In this document: piece after piece, positions 47,071 through 56,769 of the stretch
Layout of the letters: each line of letters starts with the position of its first letter
Numbering within the stretch: the first letter of the stretch is position 1
Assembly: GCF_014522205.1 (NCBI RefSeq)
Contig: NZ_CP046884.1
Coordinates: 62,001 to 126,000, forward strand
DNA from: Corynebacterium poyangense
GTDB taxonomy: Bacteria > Actinomycetota > Actinomycetes > Mycobacteriales > Mycobacteriaceae
Length of the DNA: 64,000 nt
Direction: 5' to 3'
Translations under genes and position numbers: made by a program
Notes under the pieces: model-generated
The model's database searches: none
What the model was told of the DNA's origin: nothing
The model's input: the letters and a program-made list of their open reading frames with translations, nothing else

Positions 47071-48108
47071 CTAGTGGACCGGTGTAGAGCTAATGCCCTG
47101 GTTATTAAGGTAAATAACCTCACTTCCGGTCAGTGGGCTAACGGGAACGCAGCTTATGGGTTTGTTCCAGGTGGGATCTAAGGCTCTTTTGACGATGTCA
47201 ATAGTGCGCGGAGACGCAGTAATGGCTAGATGGTCAGAATGATCTTGGGGGCAGCCATCCTGCAGAATCACGTTATGAATATTGGAGGTTTCTGGAACAA
47301 TTCCGGAAGTATAAGGGAGAATGATCTCGTCATACCGGGACACAACATTGGTGAGCTGCACGTCGTCTGGCACTAATTTCGTACTAGTAAGCTCTTTAAG
47401 AAAATCGGATCCAGGCGCAACGTCATTAGCAGCGGGGAAGGCCGGAAGCGGCCCAATGAATTGATCCAATAAAGGCTTCACAATAGGTACCGAGGCGCTG
47501 CCTTTATAAACCGGTGAAATGGCTACCACATGGGCTACTTTCCCCGGTCGAGTATGCGCAGCCAAATATACTCCCTGTACCGTGCCCTGAGAATGTCCGA
47601 CGACATCCACCTTTTCTGCACCAGTTTGAGCTAGAACCTTATCAACATAAGCCGCAATTTCTGGAGCAGATTCTGAACGAATGTCAGTAGCTCCGCCTAA
47701 GGCTGACTTTGGCCACGGCGCTTCTTTGTCATTGCCATAGGTGGGAGCCCAGACGCAGTATCCATCGTGCTGGAGATCTTCAATTAGAGATGCCATCCCG
47801 GTTTGCCGATTCAAAAATGTGCCGTGGAGCACAACAACAGGGTTTTTATGTTGAGGCGAGGGGACGCACGAAGGATCATCTGTACCGGGGATTTTGCCTC
47901 CGGGGTTTATTCCTTCTCGGATAATTCCATTGAAGAAATTGTGTCCTGAAACAGTGATCGGTGAAGGGGTTGTTTCTGCATGAGCTGGCGGAGAAACCGC
48001 GCAGATGCAGCAAATACTAGAGATGAACAGGAAGCTGAGAAGCTGAAGCGCCGTCATATTCGGAATGAGTTTCCGAACCGGAGCACGAAGTGATGTGACG
48101 TGGATCAT
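47071..48108 (-). CDS. Secreted alpha/beta-hydrolase lipase, copy 2
   Basis: 345 residues with a signal peptide (hydrophobic LQLLSFLFISSICCICAV, likely cut after PPAHA) and a lipase domain: PVVVLHGTFLNR oxyanion loop, VVGHSQGTVQ nucleophile elbow, and the C-terminal CPQDHSDHLAI with the probable catalytic His. The overall layout follows the lipase at 42006-43037 (first mature Cys shortly before P-V-V-x-L-H-G, G-C-P-x-D near the end). An exported lipase or esterase that would act on host or environmental lipids. Confidence 0.8.
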   Translation of the reverse strand: MIHVTSLRAPVRKLIPNMTALQLLSFLFISSICCICAVSPPAHAETTPSPITVSGHNFFNGIIREGINPGGKIPGTDDPSCVPSPQHKNPVVVLHGTFLNRQTGMASLIEDLQHDGYCVWAPTYGNDKEAPWPKSALGGATDIRSESAPEIAAYVDKVLAQTGAEKVDVVGHSQGTVQGVYLAAHTRPGKVAHVVAISPVYKGSASVPIVKPLLDQFIGPLPAFPAANDVAPGSDFLKELTSTKLVPDDVQLTNVVSRYDEIILPYTSGIVPETSNIHNVILQDGCPQDHSDHLAITASPRTIDIVKRALDPTWNKPISCVPVSPLTGSEVIYLNNQGISSTPVH

Positions 48109-48262
48109 ATAGACATGATAGCGATTGTAATTAGCGCTCGCTAGCTTTTTATGAAACTATTTGATCCATTTTCAACTTTTCTTCCTATTCCGCAGCAGAA
48201 GAGGACGCCTCCAATAAGCGTGCTCCTCTGGGGTCATTGGGTAGGATTGGCACCCACGCCGG

Positions 48263-48715
48263 CTAGCTGGTTTCTAGAATCCTCCAGCTTGTGGGGGTTA
48301 ATTCCCCTCGGGTCTTATACTTGGGAGAGCTGAAGTAGAATTTCCCATTCTTCCCCAAGACCACCATCCCTTTAAGGTTATACTTCTTTCCTTCCTTGAG
48401 GGAGCTCACTGTGGTGTTCTGGATATCATAATTACCATTAACATTGCTTCCCTTCGCCGTCACGAGGTTAAAGGAAACACCATTGGCAGGGATGTTATCT
48501 ACCTCGCCCCATGATTTTGTAGTCTGGCAGTTTAAATTTCCCTTACTTGGTGAACCAAAACAGGTCACCGTACCTTTAGAGGTTTGGTGCCGAACGGCGT
48601 CGGTCTTGAGAGTGGGAAGACTAGTGCCGGCGGCAGCCTCCCCAGCGGCTCCGGCAAGAATCATAGGGACAAAAGCACTGATGGCAGCTATGCTGCGTAA
48701 TTTTTTCTTGAACAT
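48263..48715 (-). CDS. Small secreted protein of unknown function
   Basis: 150 residues: a signal peptide (MFKKKLRSIAAISAFVPMIL, probable cut after GEAAA), then about 120 mature residues rich in Ser, Thr, Asn and Lys with one Cys pair (VTCFGSPSKGNLNCQTTKSW). The mature part looks like a small beta-sandwich domain, judged from alternating hydrophobic residues (TVTCFG, VSFNLVTAK, KYNLKGMVVL, GKFYFSSPKYK). No family recognised. The gene is upstream on the same strand as the lipase, with a 154 bp gap containing an imperfect hairpin. Confidence 0.6.
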   Translation of the reverse strand: MFKKKLRSIAAISAFVPMILAGAAGEAAAGTSLPTLKTDAVRHQTSKGTVTCFGSPSKGNLNCQTTKSWGEVDNIPANGVSFNLVTAKGSNVNGNYDIQNTTVSSLKEGKKYNLKGMVVLGKNGKFYFSSPKYKTRGELTPTSWRILETS

Positions 48716-48930
48716 GCTTTCACCCTAAAAAAGTGATTTTCATTGCGCTACGGGAGAACTCCCCTACCTTTCCATCGGGATTCCCCCATTGATGTCAGGA
48801 TGAAAAATACTGGTGAATGCGGATTGCCGTAGAACCTAAGGCGAAGCTTTTAGAAGGGTTGTCATAATTATGGCTCTCACCTAGGGGGTAGGAACAGTCT
48901 TAGCCAAGCACACTGTTTATGCCTGTAGTT

Positions 48931-50079
48931 TTAGTTATTGAGAGCGCGCTGAGCGGCCCATCGAACCGGAACGATGGAACCGAGGGTCACGACAATGCCG
49001 AAAAGGAAAATAGCTGAGTATCCCACTGAGTGTGCTAGGAAAGATATGACGAAGGGAGCGAAAAAACCGATATAGGTTAAGGAGTAGTAGACGCCGGTGA
49101 GGGCACCTAATTCTTCAGGCCGGGCTATCGTTTGCACCTCTTGGAGGCCAGATACCATCATCACGCCATAGCTGCCGCCAAGGGTCATTGCAGCAAGAAG
49201 GGAAATCCAGACATTTCCGGTTTGGGACACGATAAACATGATGACCATGCCGGCGCAGGCCAGAAGAAGACCAAAGGTAGCCGGATGCATTTTCACCCTT
49301 CGCACAAAGGGCTGCACCAGGACGCCCATGAGCATCGTCAAAGCCGCGATGAACCCAGAAAAGGCAATAGTATGTTCCACGCTCACTAAGAGCGGGATGA
49401 CGGCGAAAGACGTTGTAGCGCAACCAAAGACCCAGGGAGCCCACGCCGCAACTCCGCCAAGGAAATGCGGATGTCCAGCAGTTTTCGGTAACAACCGAGC
49501 CTGCTTGTGGGGACCAGAGAGATCACCTGAAGTAGCAGACTGGGGAGCGTTCCACACCACGGGGAGGAGGATAAGCACACCTATGAGGTGGGTCATCAAC
49601 GGCCAGACATCGGGATAAGGGATCCACTGCGCTACTATGCCTCCCACTAGGGGGCCGATGGCAAAACCAGAGCTGGAGGCTACTGTGGCGCGTCGAGCTC
49701 CGATGGTATCCTGTTTGGACAATTCCTTAATCCACGATGCTCCTGAAGACATCACAAAACCCACTGCCACTCCGGTGAGTAACCGTCCTGTGGCAAGCCA
49801 GGTGGGGCCGAAGAAGTGAGCAATAGCGGTAATAGACGTACCCAAAAGGGACAAGATCATGGCGGGGCGAATTAATGCCCGACGCCCGTATCGGTCCGAA
49901 GCTGGTCCGCCAAGGATAAGAGCTGGAATGAGGCCAAAAATATAAATGGCAAGAAGAAAAGTGACTTGGGGTTCACTGAGCCCATCGACTAGCCGGTAGA
50001 CCGGCAAGAGCGGAGCAAAAATATTTGCGCCAGCAGCAATGATGAATACTGCTAACGAAACACGCATCCAAGATTGCAT
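48931..50079 (-). CDS. MFS drug/solute exporter
   Basis: 382 residues with 12 membrane helices. The motif-A loop GGPASDRYGRRALIRP lies between helices 2 and 3, and VGFVMSSGASWIKELS carries the helix-5 region of drug:H+ antiporters. The protein is short for the family but complete. Substrate unknown. Only 28 bp separate it from the GT87 gene upstream on the same strand, so the two may be co-transcribed. Confidence 0.8.
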   Translation of the reverse strand: MQSWMRVSLAVFIIAAGANIFAPLLPVYRLVDGLSEPQVTFLLAIYIFGLIPALILGGPASDRYGRRALIRPAMILSLLGTSITAIAHFFGPTWLATGRLLTGVAVGFVMSSGASWIKELSKQDTIGARRATVASSSGFAIGPLVGGIVAQWIPYPDVWPLMTHLIGVLILLPVVWNAPQSATSGDLSGPHKQARLLPKTAGHPHFLGGVAAWAPWVFGCATTSFAVIPLLVSVEHTIAFSGFIAALTMLMGVLVQPFVRRVKMHPATFGLLLACAGMVIMFIVSQTGNVWISLLAAMTLGGSYGVMMVSGLQEVQTIARPEELGALTGVYYSLTYIGFFAPFVISFLAHSVGYSAIFLFGIVVTLGSIVPVRWAAQRALNN

Positions 50080-50107
50080 ATCGGTATGGTACGAGGGTCC
50101 GTGGCTT

Positions 50108-51478
50108 TTACCTACTTGTTGGGGGTGATGGGGGTAACTTTAGGGCAGAAAAGAGTAGGGATAACAAAGTGATTAGCCCCACCATGGGAATGAGGTTTCC
50201 CCAGGGAAAATACATCTCAGAGGTGGTGTCGGCTAAAGGTGGGAGAAGAAGTGGAATGAGGGCGAGTGCGATGAGTTTAGCGGCTCTAAGGAAAGAGAAT
50301 TGCCCACTAGAGTTGGAGCTCTCAGGCTCGGGAAAGGTGAGGATCCCGCATAGTGGCAGAACTGCAACCAGGAGATAGTGGCTCCAAAGAATGCTGCTGC
50401 ACGTGGTAGCAATAGAGAACAACCCCACGCTCAGAAGCGGCCAGCGGTAGTGTGGCTGGCGATACGCGGCCCACAGCACCAAGGCGAAGAGAACGGCGGC
50501 CAGTAAGCGGGGAAGCCATATCGCAAGGAGGGGCGGATGGTGGATCACAGGCACGATAGCTTGGGAGCCGGAGGCTAAGGGACTGCTCAATAGTGACGTG
50601 AGTGAACCATTCACCGGTGTAACTTGCACGCTATCGCCGATTAATCGCAGTGTTGTGACCCAGTCTTGGAGAGTGTGAAGACCAGGGGTGATAAGGGATG
50701 CGATAACCATCCCCATCCCAGATAATAGGGCGACTACACCCATGCGTCGGGAACTTTTGAACCCCAGGGCGAGGGCAATAAGTAGCACGGGGGTCAATTT
50801 GATGGCGGAGACTAGGCCGAGGACTATTCCGGCAATTATTGGCTTGTGCCGGACTGCGGCGAGGGCGTAGGCCACACCGGCAAAAATGAGGGGACTTGTT
50901 TGGCCTAGGTAGAGGGAGCTATGGAAGGGCTCGCTCACCCACATGATGATTGTTGCTAGTGCCAGAATGATCCAGGGGATGGGGTGCTGAGTCCAGAGAT
51001 TCCATGCGGATGCCAGGAGCACGATGATTGCCCAGCCAGAGATAGCGGTGAGGAGAAAGACGGAGGTGGTGAATGACATCAGGTGGGTTAACCAGGACAT
51101 CACTTCCGCTAAAAAAGGAATATGGACAAAGGGGTGGGGGAAGGCCGACGCCTCGGCGTGGCGCACTGTTTCTTCCCACACCGGACCGGTCCATCGGGCA
51201 AAATCTTGAGGGTCGATTCGGTACAGCTCAGAGGTGTTTCCCTGTTTGGTGATTAACCCCGCGATCCAGAGTGCTGACCAGTCATCTGGTTGTTGGTGAC
51301 CACGCATGATGAGGGCGCTGACCAGCCCGAAGAGGACGCCATAGAGATGGATAGCTGCGTTGAGTGGCGGGGTAGGAGAGGAGGGGGCTGCTGGGATTGC
51401 GAAATCAGCAGTGGAATTGCGCCGGTGACCAACTGGGGGGAAGACATTCATCGAGGATAAGTCTAACCCCAGGGGCAC
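50108..51478 (-). CDS. GT87-family (DUF2029) polyprenyl-phosphate mannosyltransferase
   Basis: 456 residues, about ten membrane segments, the polytopic GT-C class that uses decaprenyl-phosphomannose outside the membrane to build lipomannan, lipoarabinomannan or related glycans. Visible family features are the acidic loop after the first helix (HQQPDDWSALWIAGLITKQGN), the LYLGQTSPLIFAGVAYAL segment, GIVLGLVSAIKLTPVLL and the late SSILWSHYLLVAVLPL. Start at 51478 or at the Met ten residues later. The acceptor is not known. Confidence 0.8.
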   Translation of the reverse strand: MPLGLDLSSMNVFPPVGHRRNSTADFAIPAAPSSPTPPLNAAIHLYGVLFGLVSALIMRGHQQPDDWSALWIAGLITKQGNTSELYRIDPQDFARWTGPVWEETVRHAEASAFPHPFVHIPFLAEVMSWLTHLMSFTTSVFLLTAISGWAIIVLLASAWNLWTQHPIPWIILALATIIMWVSEPFHSSLYLGQTSPLIFAGVAYALAAVRHKPIIAGIVLGLVSAIKLTPVLLIALALGFKSSRRMGVVALLSGMGMVIASLITPGLHTLQDWVTTLRLIGDSVQVTPVNGSLTSLLSSPLASGSQAIVPVIHHPPLLAIWLPRLLAAVLFALVLWAAYRQPHYRWPLLSVGLFSIATTCSSILWSHYLLVAVLPLCGILTFPEPESSNSSGQFSFLRAAKLIALALIPLLLPPLADTTSEMYFPWGNLIPMVGLITLLSLLFSALKLPPSPPTSR

Positions 51479-51566
51479 AATGCAGAGAGGCGAGGATAGC
51501 GTTGCCGGATAGGTGTTGAGGGTGAGTGCCCGTCCTGGAAAACGGCAAGCAGGAGGGATCAGGTTA

Positions 51567-52829
51567 TTAGGCCCACCCAGCCGGTACTAATCCCAATATC
51601 GAGACTATGGAATAGAGGAAAGCTAGGAGATAGACGAAAATCAGCACTCCTTGAATCACGGGATGTGCTTGCCAGGTGTTGACCCAGACTGGTTGGCGGT
51701 TCCCGTGACGTCGGGCTGCATGGAGCAGCGCAACTGGGAGGATGGACATCACTGCGCCGGCAAAGCCGCCGGCATAGCTAAGGGCAGCAACAAACCCACC
51801 CCAGCCCATGAGGGCGATGAATAATGGGGGTAGGACGGTGAGCGCCACCGCCCAGGGGCGACGCGGACCGTGCTCAGCCCAGTGGCAAACGTCCAGGATA
51901 TTGCGCATGGCGGTATAGCCGATGGCGATGAAGGAAGTAAACATAGCGCACAAGGCGAAAATATTCGCCAAATAATAAGCGCTGCGGCCTAAGTTTTCGC
52001 CCCAGGAGAGGGTGACGACTTCAGAGACGTTTGTTCCCAATAAGCCAAGGGCAGCAAAGGGAACAAGGGCTAAGGTAAATCCGGTGGCAACCATACCGAG
52101 GACTAGGGAACGCGGAACGGCTGAGGGGGCGTCGGGGTCTACACCTCGCGCAATTTCAGGTACCACGTATTGGGCCAAGAAGGTGAACACCGCCAGATTC
52201 ATTATGGGGACTATGAAATAGGGGTGGAAAACAATGAGGTTATCGAGGGAAATCCCCGGACCGATGAAAGTCCAGAAACATAAGATGAGGATTATTGCCG
52301 CCATTCCGGAGGTGATGAGCCCTTCAGCTACACCGGTTGCTTCTAGTCCTTTCCACATGATGAAGCTGCCGAGCGCGAAGAAGAATAGCGTTCCTGCTAG
52401 TGGAGGAATAAGGCCTGCGCTTAAGTTGGCGATGAGTTCACCGCTGCCGGTGGCGTAGGCGATAAGGGCGCCGATGCTGTTGACCATGATGGCGATGAAG
52501 ATGATCCACCGTCCCCAATGGCCAAGATAGCGTTCCGCTAATCCGGAGAGCTGAAGGGGCTCTTTTGTTCTCAAGGACACTTCAGCGATATAGAGCATCG
52601 AGATCGTGGTGAGAATACCGGCGATGATGAGCGCTACCGTGAGAGCTAAAAATCCGCCGTTTCGGCCAGCATAGGGTAGGGAAAGAATCCCTGCTCCAAT
52701 GTTGGTGCCGAAAATGAGGGCAACCCCTTGGGCGACGCTAAGGTGTGCGCGTCGTGGCCCACTATTGCCGTTATTCACCGTACTACCTGCCGATTTGGCG
52801 GTCTCGGAAGGTTTGCGACGATCCTGCAC
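51567..52829 (-). CDS. Amino acid permease of the aromatic/hydroxy amino acid (APC) type, copy 2
   Basis: 420 residues, paralogue of the permease at 31190-32392. The shared segments GVALIFGTNIGAGILSLPYA, TTISMLYIAEVSLRTKEPLQ, NIFALCAMFTSFIAIGY and VMSILPVALL are near-identical. It starts with GTG at 52829, 21 bp behind the gabT-2 stop, and has a longer, polar N terminus than copy 1. It probably imports the amino acid consumed by the adjacent aminotransferase. No dehydrogenase partner lies between, unlike copy 1. Confidence 0.78.
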   Translation of the reverse strand: MQDRRKPSETAKSAGSTVNNGNSGPRRAHLSVAQGVALIFGTNIGAGILSLPYAGRNGGFLALTVALIIAGILTTISMLYIAEVSLRTKEPLQLSGLAERYLGHWGRWIIFIAIMVNSIGALIAYATGSGELIANLSAGLIPPLAGTLFFFALGSFIMWKGLEATGVAEGLITSGMAAIILILCFWTFIGPGISLDNLIVFHPYFIVPIMNLAVFTFLAQYVVPEIARGVDPDAPSAVPRSLVLGMVATGFTLALVPFAALGLLGTNVSEVVTLSWGENLGRSAYYLANIFALCAMFTSFIAIGYTAMRNILDVCHWAEHGPRRPWAVALTVLPPLFIALMGWGGFVAALSYAGGFAGAVMSILPVALLHAARRHGNRQPVWVNTWQAHPVIQGVLIFVYLLAFLYSIVSILGLVPAGWA

Positions 52830-52850
52830 GTGTCCTACTTTCCTCGAGAA

Positions 52851-54194
52851 TTACGCAGTTTGTCCAGCGATGGCGGTGTGGAAAGCTTCCACTAACACGG
52901 AGAGCCCATCGCGCAGGAGGGTCTCTGGCATAACCAACGGCGGCAAGAGTCGAATAACATTGCCGTCCATTCCGCAGGTCAAAATCAGCACTCCGGCCTC
53001 TTTACACGTAGCAGCAATAGCCGTAGTGGTGGCAGCGTCTGGGGCACCCGAGGCTTCCACGAACTCCAATGCGATCATTCCACCGCGTCCCCGGATCTCA
53101 GCAACCCGTCCAGAGTCCAGCAGAGGCGATAACTCTTCCCGAATGATGTCTTCCATCTCTCGAGCACGGCCATTGAGGTTAAGTTCCTGCATCCGCTCAA
53201 GGGTGGCGAGTGCGGCAGCGCAAGCAACCGGGTTGCCACCATAGGTTCCCCCCAATCCTCCGGGCTGGGCGGCATCCATAATTTCAGCTCTGCCGGTAAC
53301 TGCGGACAGCGGCATTCCTCCAGCTACACCCTTCGCGATAGTCACCAAATCAGGAATAATGCCCTCGTGATCGCAGGCAAACCAGTCCCCTGTTCGTGCC
53401 AGCCCAGACTGGATTTCATCGGCAATAAACACCACGTCATTGGAATTGCACCACTCCACCAAGGCGGGGAGGAACCCTTCTGCTGGTTCAATAAAACCGC
53501 CTTCGCCTTGGATAGGTTCAATAACGACGCACGCGAGATTCTCTGCACCAATTTCTGTTTCAATCTTAGAAATAGCGCGGTCAGCGGCTTCTTTCCCGCT
53601 CAGGTCATCCCGAAGTGGGTAGGACATAGGCACTCGATGCACACCGCCAGATAGCGGGCCAAACCCTGATTTATAAGGCTTGTTCTTAGCAGTCATCGCA
53701 AGGGTGAGATTCGTGCGGCCGTGATAAGCGTTATCAAAAACCACCACTGCGTGCTTTTTGGTGTAGGCGCGCGCAATTTTCACCGCGTTTTCTACTGCTT
53801 CAGCCCCAGAGTTCAACAGCACACTCTTCTTGTCAAAACTCCCGGGGGTCAGCTCATTGAGTTTTTCGCACACTGCGACATAAGCCTCGTACGGGGAAAC
53901 CATAAAGCAGGTATGGCTAAAGTGGGTAGCTGCTTCTTGGATAGCAGCAACCACTTTCGGATCCGAGGCGCCCACGGTTGTTACTGCAATTCCGGAGGCG
54001 AAATCCACAAAAGAATTTCCGTCGGCATCCACCAACACCCCGCCATCGGCGTCCACAATATATCCCGGCAATCCGGGGGTAAGGGCTCGCGCTACAGCTT
54101 TTTCACGCCGAGCGCTCAGCTCCTGGGAACGAGCGCCGGGAAGATCACCGCTAATACGGCGTTCCTGCGGAAGACGATAGTGAAGATCCTGCAT
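52851..54194 (-). CDS. gabT: 4-aminobutyrate aminotransferase GabT, copy 2
   Basis: Class III PLP aminotransferase of about 447 residues, closely similar to copy 1 throughout (LNSGAEAVENAVKIARAYT, FDNAYHGRTNLTLAM, FIADEIQSGLARTG, PLP lysine in TIAKGVAGGMPLS). The ATG at 54194 follows GGAGGG; a longer frame from 54209 begins within that ribosome site. First gene of gabT-permease, divergent from the intact PucR regulator at 54245. With no gabD here, its aldehyde product would rely on the gabD of the other cluster, or the enzyme serves a different omega-amino acid. Confidence 0.9.
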   Translation of the reverse strand: MQDLHYRLPQERRISGDLPGARSQELSARREKAVARALTPGLPGYIVDADGGVLVDADGNSFVDFASGIAVTTVGASDPKVVAAIQEAATHFSHTCFMVSPYEAYVAVCEKLNELTPGSFDKKSVLLNSGAEAVENAVKIARAYTKKHAVVVFDNAYHGRTNLTLAMTAKNKPYKSGFGPLSGGVHRVPMSYPLRDDLSGKEAADRAISKIETEIGAENLACVVIEPIQGEGGFIEPAEGFLPALVEWCNSNDVVFIADEIQSGLARTGDWFACDHEGIIPDLVTIAKGVAGGMPLSAVTGRAEIMDAAQPGGLGGTYGGNPVACAAALATLERMQELNLNGRAREMEDIIREELSPLLDSGRVAEIRGRGGMIALEFVEASGAPDAATTTAIAATCKEAGVLILTCGMDGNVIRLLPPLVMPETLLRDGLSVLVEAFHTAIAGQTA

Positions 54195-54244
54195 TTTCCC
54201 TCCAAACAATCGAGATGTGACAGTGAATCATGTGGCCCTAGTAT

Positions 54245-55813
54245 GTGACGCACGTAATGATGTGGAAAATATACAGTGTGGACAAATCTATCGCCCTTAC
54301 TCGCCAAGCTGGACAATCAGACGCGTTGGAGCTGCGGTGGTTGTTGCGGCAAACCCGGTTGCAGCTGCGCCCCATCTGGGAACATTTCGCGAAGTTCCGC
54401 GCCGTTCACACTAGTGAGCTCCACATGCCGGGGGAGTTTCTGCCGGATGCGAGCATTGTCTTAACTCTGGGCATGGCTTTTGAAAAAAACCCGGAGGATT
54501 TTTGGGATTATGCGGCTCATCTAGCGGAAAACTCCGTAGTGGGCGTCGGATTTGGCACCGGAATGGTCTTCCCCGAGGTTCCCCCTCACCTCATTGATGC
54601 CTGCCACCACCACGGAATTGCGCTCTTTGAAGTGCCGCGTTCCACCGCGTTTCTCTCCATAACTTCCCTCGTATCTGAGGAATTTGCTCGCCGCGCCCGA
54701 CGACAACGCGACCAGGCTGCGCGAACCCAAGCCGCATTAGACCAGGCGGCAGTAACGCATGGTCTCTCAGGATTAATGGCCCGCCTAGCAGAAGCGTTGG
54801 ACGCAGATCTCGCGGTCGTGGATGATGATGCGCGCATCTATGCCCAGGTTGGAGAACGCGCGCTGAACCAAGCTCGACGCTATCTTTCTCGGGGACATGG
54901 CAGCAGCGGTCTTGGTCCGGGCAACCTCATCCAACAAATGATGTCCACCGGCAAGAGGTTTCATATACTTTCTATTTGTTCTGCGCGGGTGTTGTCTGAG
55001 TCTGATCGCCTCTTAGTAAAACACGCCGCAGGATTGGCGGATATTTTGTTGCGTAGAGCAGATGACCCGGAGTCTCTCGGCGCACAATTGCGCAGTCACG
55101 CTTTGGCTCTCCACCTGGGGAGGGATCAGCATAGTGAGGTTATTGCCCACATTCTTCAGGAGGTAGTGGACGCTGAAGGACGGGTACGGCCGATGGTGGT
55201 TCATGCTGATCAACCAGCCACGATGCGCCGGGCAAAAAGGTTTTTAGAGGCGGCTCTTCGAAGAGAAGAGCGGCTAAGTACCACCTTAACGCTGGATGAT
55301 ACTACTTTTATGGCGCTATTTCGGGGTGCTCGAACCCCCACAGAGATGGCGACGTTGATGTCTTCACTTCAGTCTCGGCTTCGGCTTTGTGTTGGATCTG
55401 CACTGCGCCTTAGCGAATTAACCGCACCCACTGTGGATGACCTAGCGCTACTTTGTCGCGCCCAACAATTAGGGCAGTGGTGTACCCAAGCTGATTCCGG
55501 GCAGGTGTGGTTAAGAACCCCGGCAGTGGCGGAGATCTTGGACCAACGGGCGCATGTCACCTGGGATCGACTCGTACAGGTGGACAAAGAACAAGGATCT
55601 CATTTCTGCGAGACTATCGCAGCGTGGGCCAGGGCCGGGACCAATCTGCGGTCAGCGGCAGAGGCACTGGGCGTGCATCGACATACCATGCGGAACCGGA
55701 TGGCAAAAATAGCGGAAATCTGTGAAATTGATCTTCATGATCCCCTCGTGATTGCCGAGTTGCTCCTCGTGGTTGCATCTCGGCAAACACCAAGGAGCAT
55801 ACCCTCAGGGTAA
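54245..55813 (+). CDS. PucR-family transcriptional regulator of the gabT-2/permease operon
   Basis: 522 residues with an N-terminal PucR ligand domain (LELRWLLRQTRLQLRPI, SIVLTLGMAFEKNPEDFWDYA, GFGTGMVFPEVPPHL), a central coil (about residues 150-190) and a C-terminal HTH_30 domain (NLRSAAEALGVHRHTMRNRMAKIAEI). Related regulators activate GABA or purine catabolic genes. The intergenic space to gabT-2 is only 50 bp, so promoters and operator must be compact or lie in coding sequence. It is the intact twin of the broken regulator at 35200-36595 and may now serve both clusters. The exact start is uncertain (54245, or Met at 54257/54260). Confidence 0.82.
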   Translation: MTHVMMWKIYSVDKSIALTRQAGQSDALELRWLLRQTRLQLRPIWEHFAKFRAVHTSELHMPGEFLPDASIVLTLGMAFEKNPEDFWDYAAHLAENSVVGVGFGTGMVFPEVPPHLIDACHHHGIALFEVPRSTAFLSITSLVSEEFARRARRQRDQAARTQAALDQAAVTHGLSGLMARLAEALDADLAVVDDDARIYAQVGERALNQARRYLSRGHGSSGLGPGNLIQQMMSTGKRFHILSICSARVLSESDRLLVKHAAGLADILLRRADDPESLGAQLRSHALALHLGRDQHSEVIAHILQEVVDAEGRVRPMVVHADQPATMRRAKRFLEAALRREERLSTTLTLDDTTFMALFRGARTPTEMATLMSSLQSRLRLCVGSALRLSELTAPTVDDLALLCRAQQLGQWCTQADSGQVWLRTPAVAEILDQRAHVTWDRLVQVDKEQGSHFCETIAAWARAGTNLRSAAEALGVHRHTMRNRMAKIAEICEIDLHDPLVIAELLLVVASRQTPRSIPSG

Positions 55814-55846
55814 ATAGCGTTGTCCACGCCCATAGGTGTGCTGGTC

Positions 55847-56737
55847 TTAGTCCCCGCGGACTTCATTAATTATTGCGGAGAAGTCTAAGTCACCATGTCC
55901 ATCGGCAACGTACTTCTCGTAAATCTCCGCGGCCATTCGTCCTAAGGTGACGTCGGTCTGAGTTTCTGAAGCAGAGGTCATAGCCAATTTCAAATCCTTG
56001 AGCATCAATGCCGCAGAGAATCCAGGTCGGAAATCATGATTTGCTGGAGAGCTAGGAACCACCTTCGGCACCGGCGCGTTGACCGATAGTGACCAGGAAT
56101 TACCAGTAGCGTGCGACACCACGTCGAAGAAGGCTTGATGGTCAAGCCCTAATCGTTCACCAAGCACCAGCGCCTCCGCCAACACAATTTGCTGCACAGC
56201 CAGAATCATGTTGTTACAGGCCTTAACCGCTTGCCCATTGCCGGCTTGACCGCAGTGAGTAAGAGAACTACCCATAATCTCAAGCAGTGGTGTGGCTTCC
56301 TGATATGCCTCCGCCGGGCCGCCAACCATAAAGGCGAGGGTACCGGCTACGGAACCGCGCACCCCGCCCGATACCGGAGCATCAATAAACCGAGAGCCGA
56401 CTTCCTCAAGTTTGTGGGCAATGTCTCGAGCCTCGCTCACCGCGATAGTTGAAGAGTCAATATACAGGCGAGGATCTGGTTGTGCGGCCAGAATTTCGTC
56501 TATAACACTTTTGACCAACGCCCCATTAGGCAGCATTGTTATGACAACTTGTGCTCCCTCGCTGGCTTCAACAACGGTATCGGTTATCTCAATTCCTTGG
56601 GCGGCAGCCTCGTGACGAGCTTGTTCGCTCACATCAAAGCCACGAACCCGGACCCCGGCGCGCGCCAGGTTCGCCGCCATCGGACCACCCATATTCCCCA
56701 GACCAATAAAGGCGACGGTCTGATTGTACTCGCTCAT
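55847..56737 (-). CDS. mmsB: 3-hydroxyisobutyrate dehydrogenase MmsB
   Basis: Oxidises 3-hydroxyisobutyrate to methylmalonate semialdehyde in valine breakdown. The 296-residue beta-hydroxyacid dehydrogenase has the N-terminal NAD fold AFIGLGNMGGPMAANLARAGV, the substrate motif DAPVSGGVRGSVAGTL, and the catalytic lysine in GQAVKACNNMIL. It lies 32 bp downstream of mmsA on the same strand, so both form one operon. Confidence 0.92.
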   Translation of the reverse strand: MSEYNQTVAFIGLGNMGGPMAANLARAGVRVRGFDVSEQARHEAAAQGIEITDTVVEASEGAQVVITMLPNGALVKSVIDEILAAQPDPRLYIDSSTIAVSEARDIAHKLEEVGSRFIDAPVSGGVRGSVAGTLAFMVGGPAEAYQEATPLLEIMGSSLTHCGQAGNGQAVKACNNMILAVQQIVLAEALVLGERLGLDHQAFFDVVSHATGNSWSLSVNAPVPKVVPSSPANHDFRPGFSAALMLKDLKLAMTSASETQTDVTLGRMAAEIYEKYVADGHGDLDFSAIINEVRGD

Positions 56738-56769
56738 CTTTTAGCCTTCCTCGTCATCTGGTGGGGTGA

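Noticed and set aside
48190..48225. Imperfect AGAGGA/TCCTCT hairpin downstream of the small secreted protein gene
   Set aside because: Internal mismatches and no T-run on either strand; not a supportable terminator.
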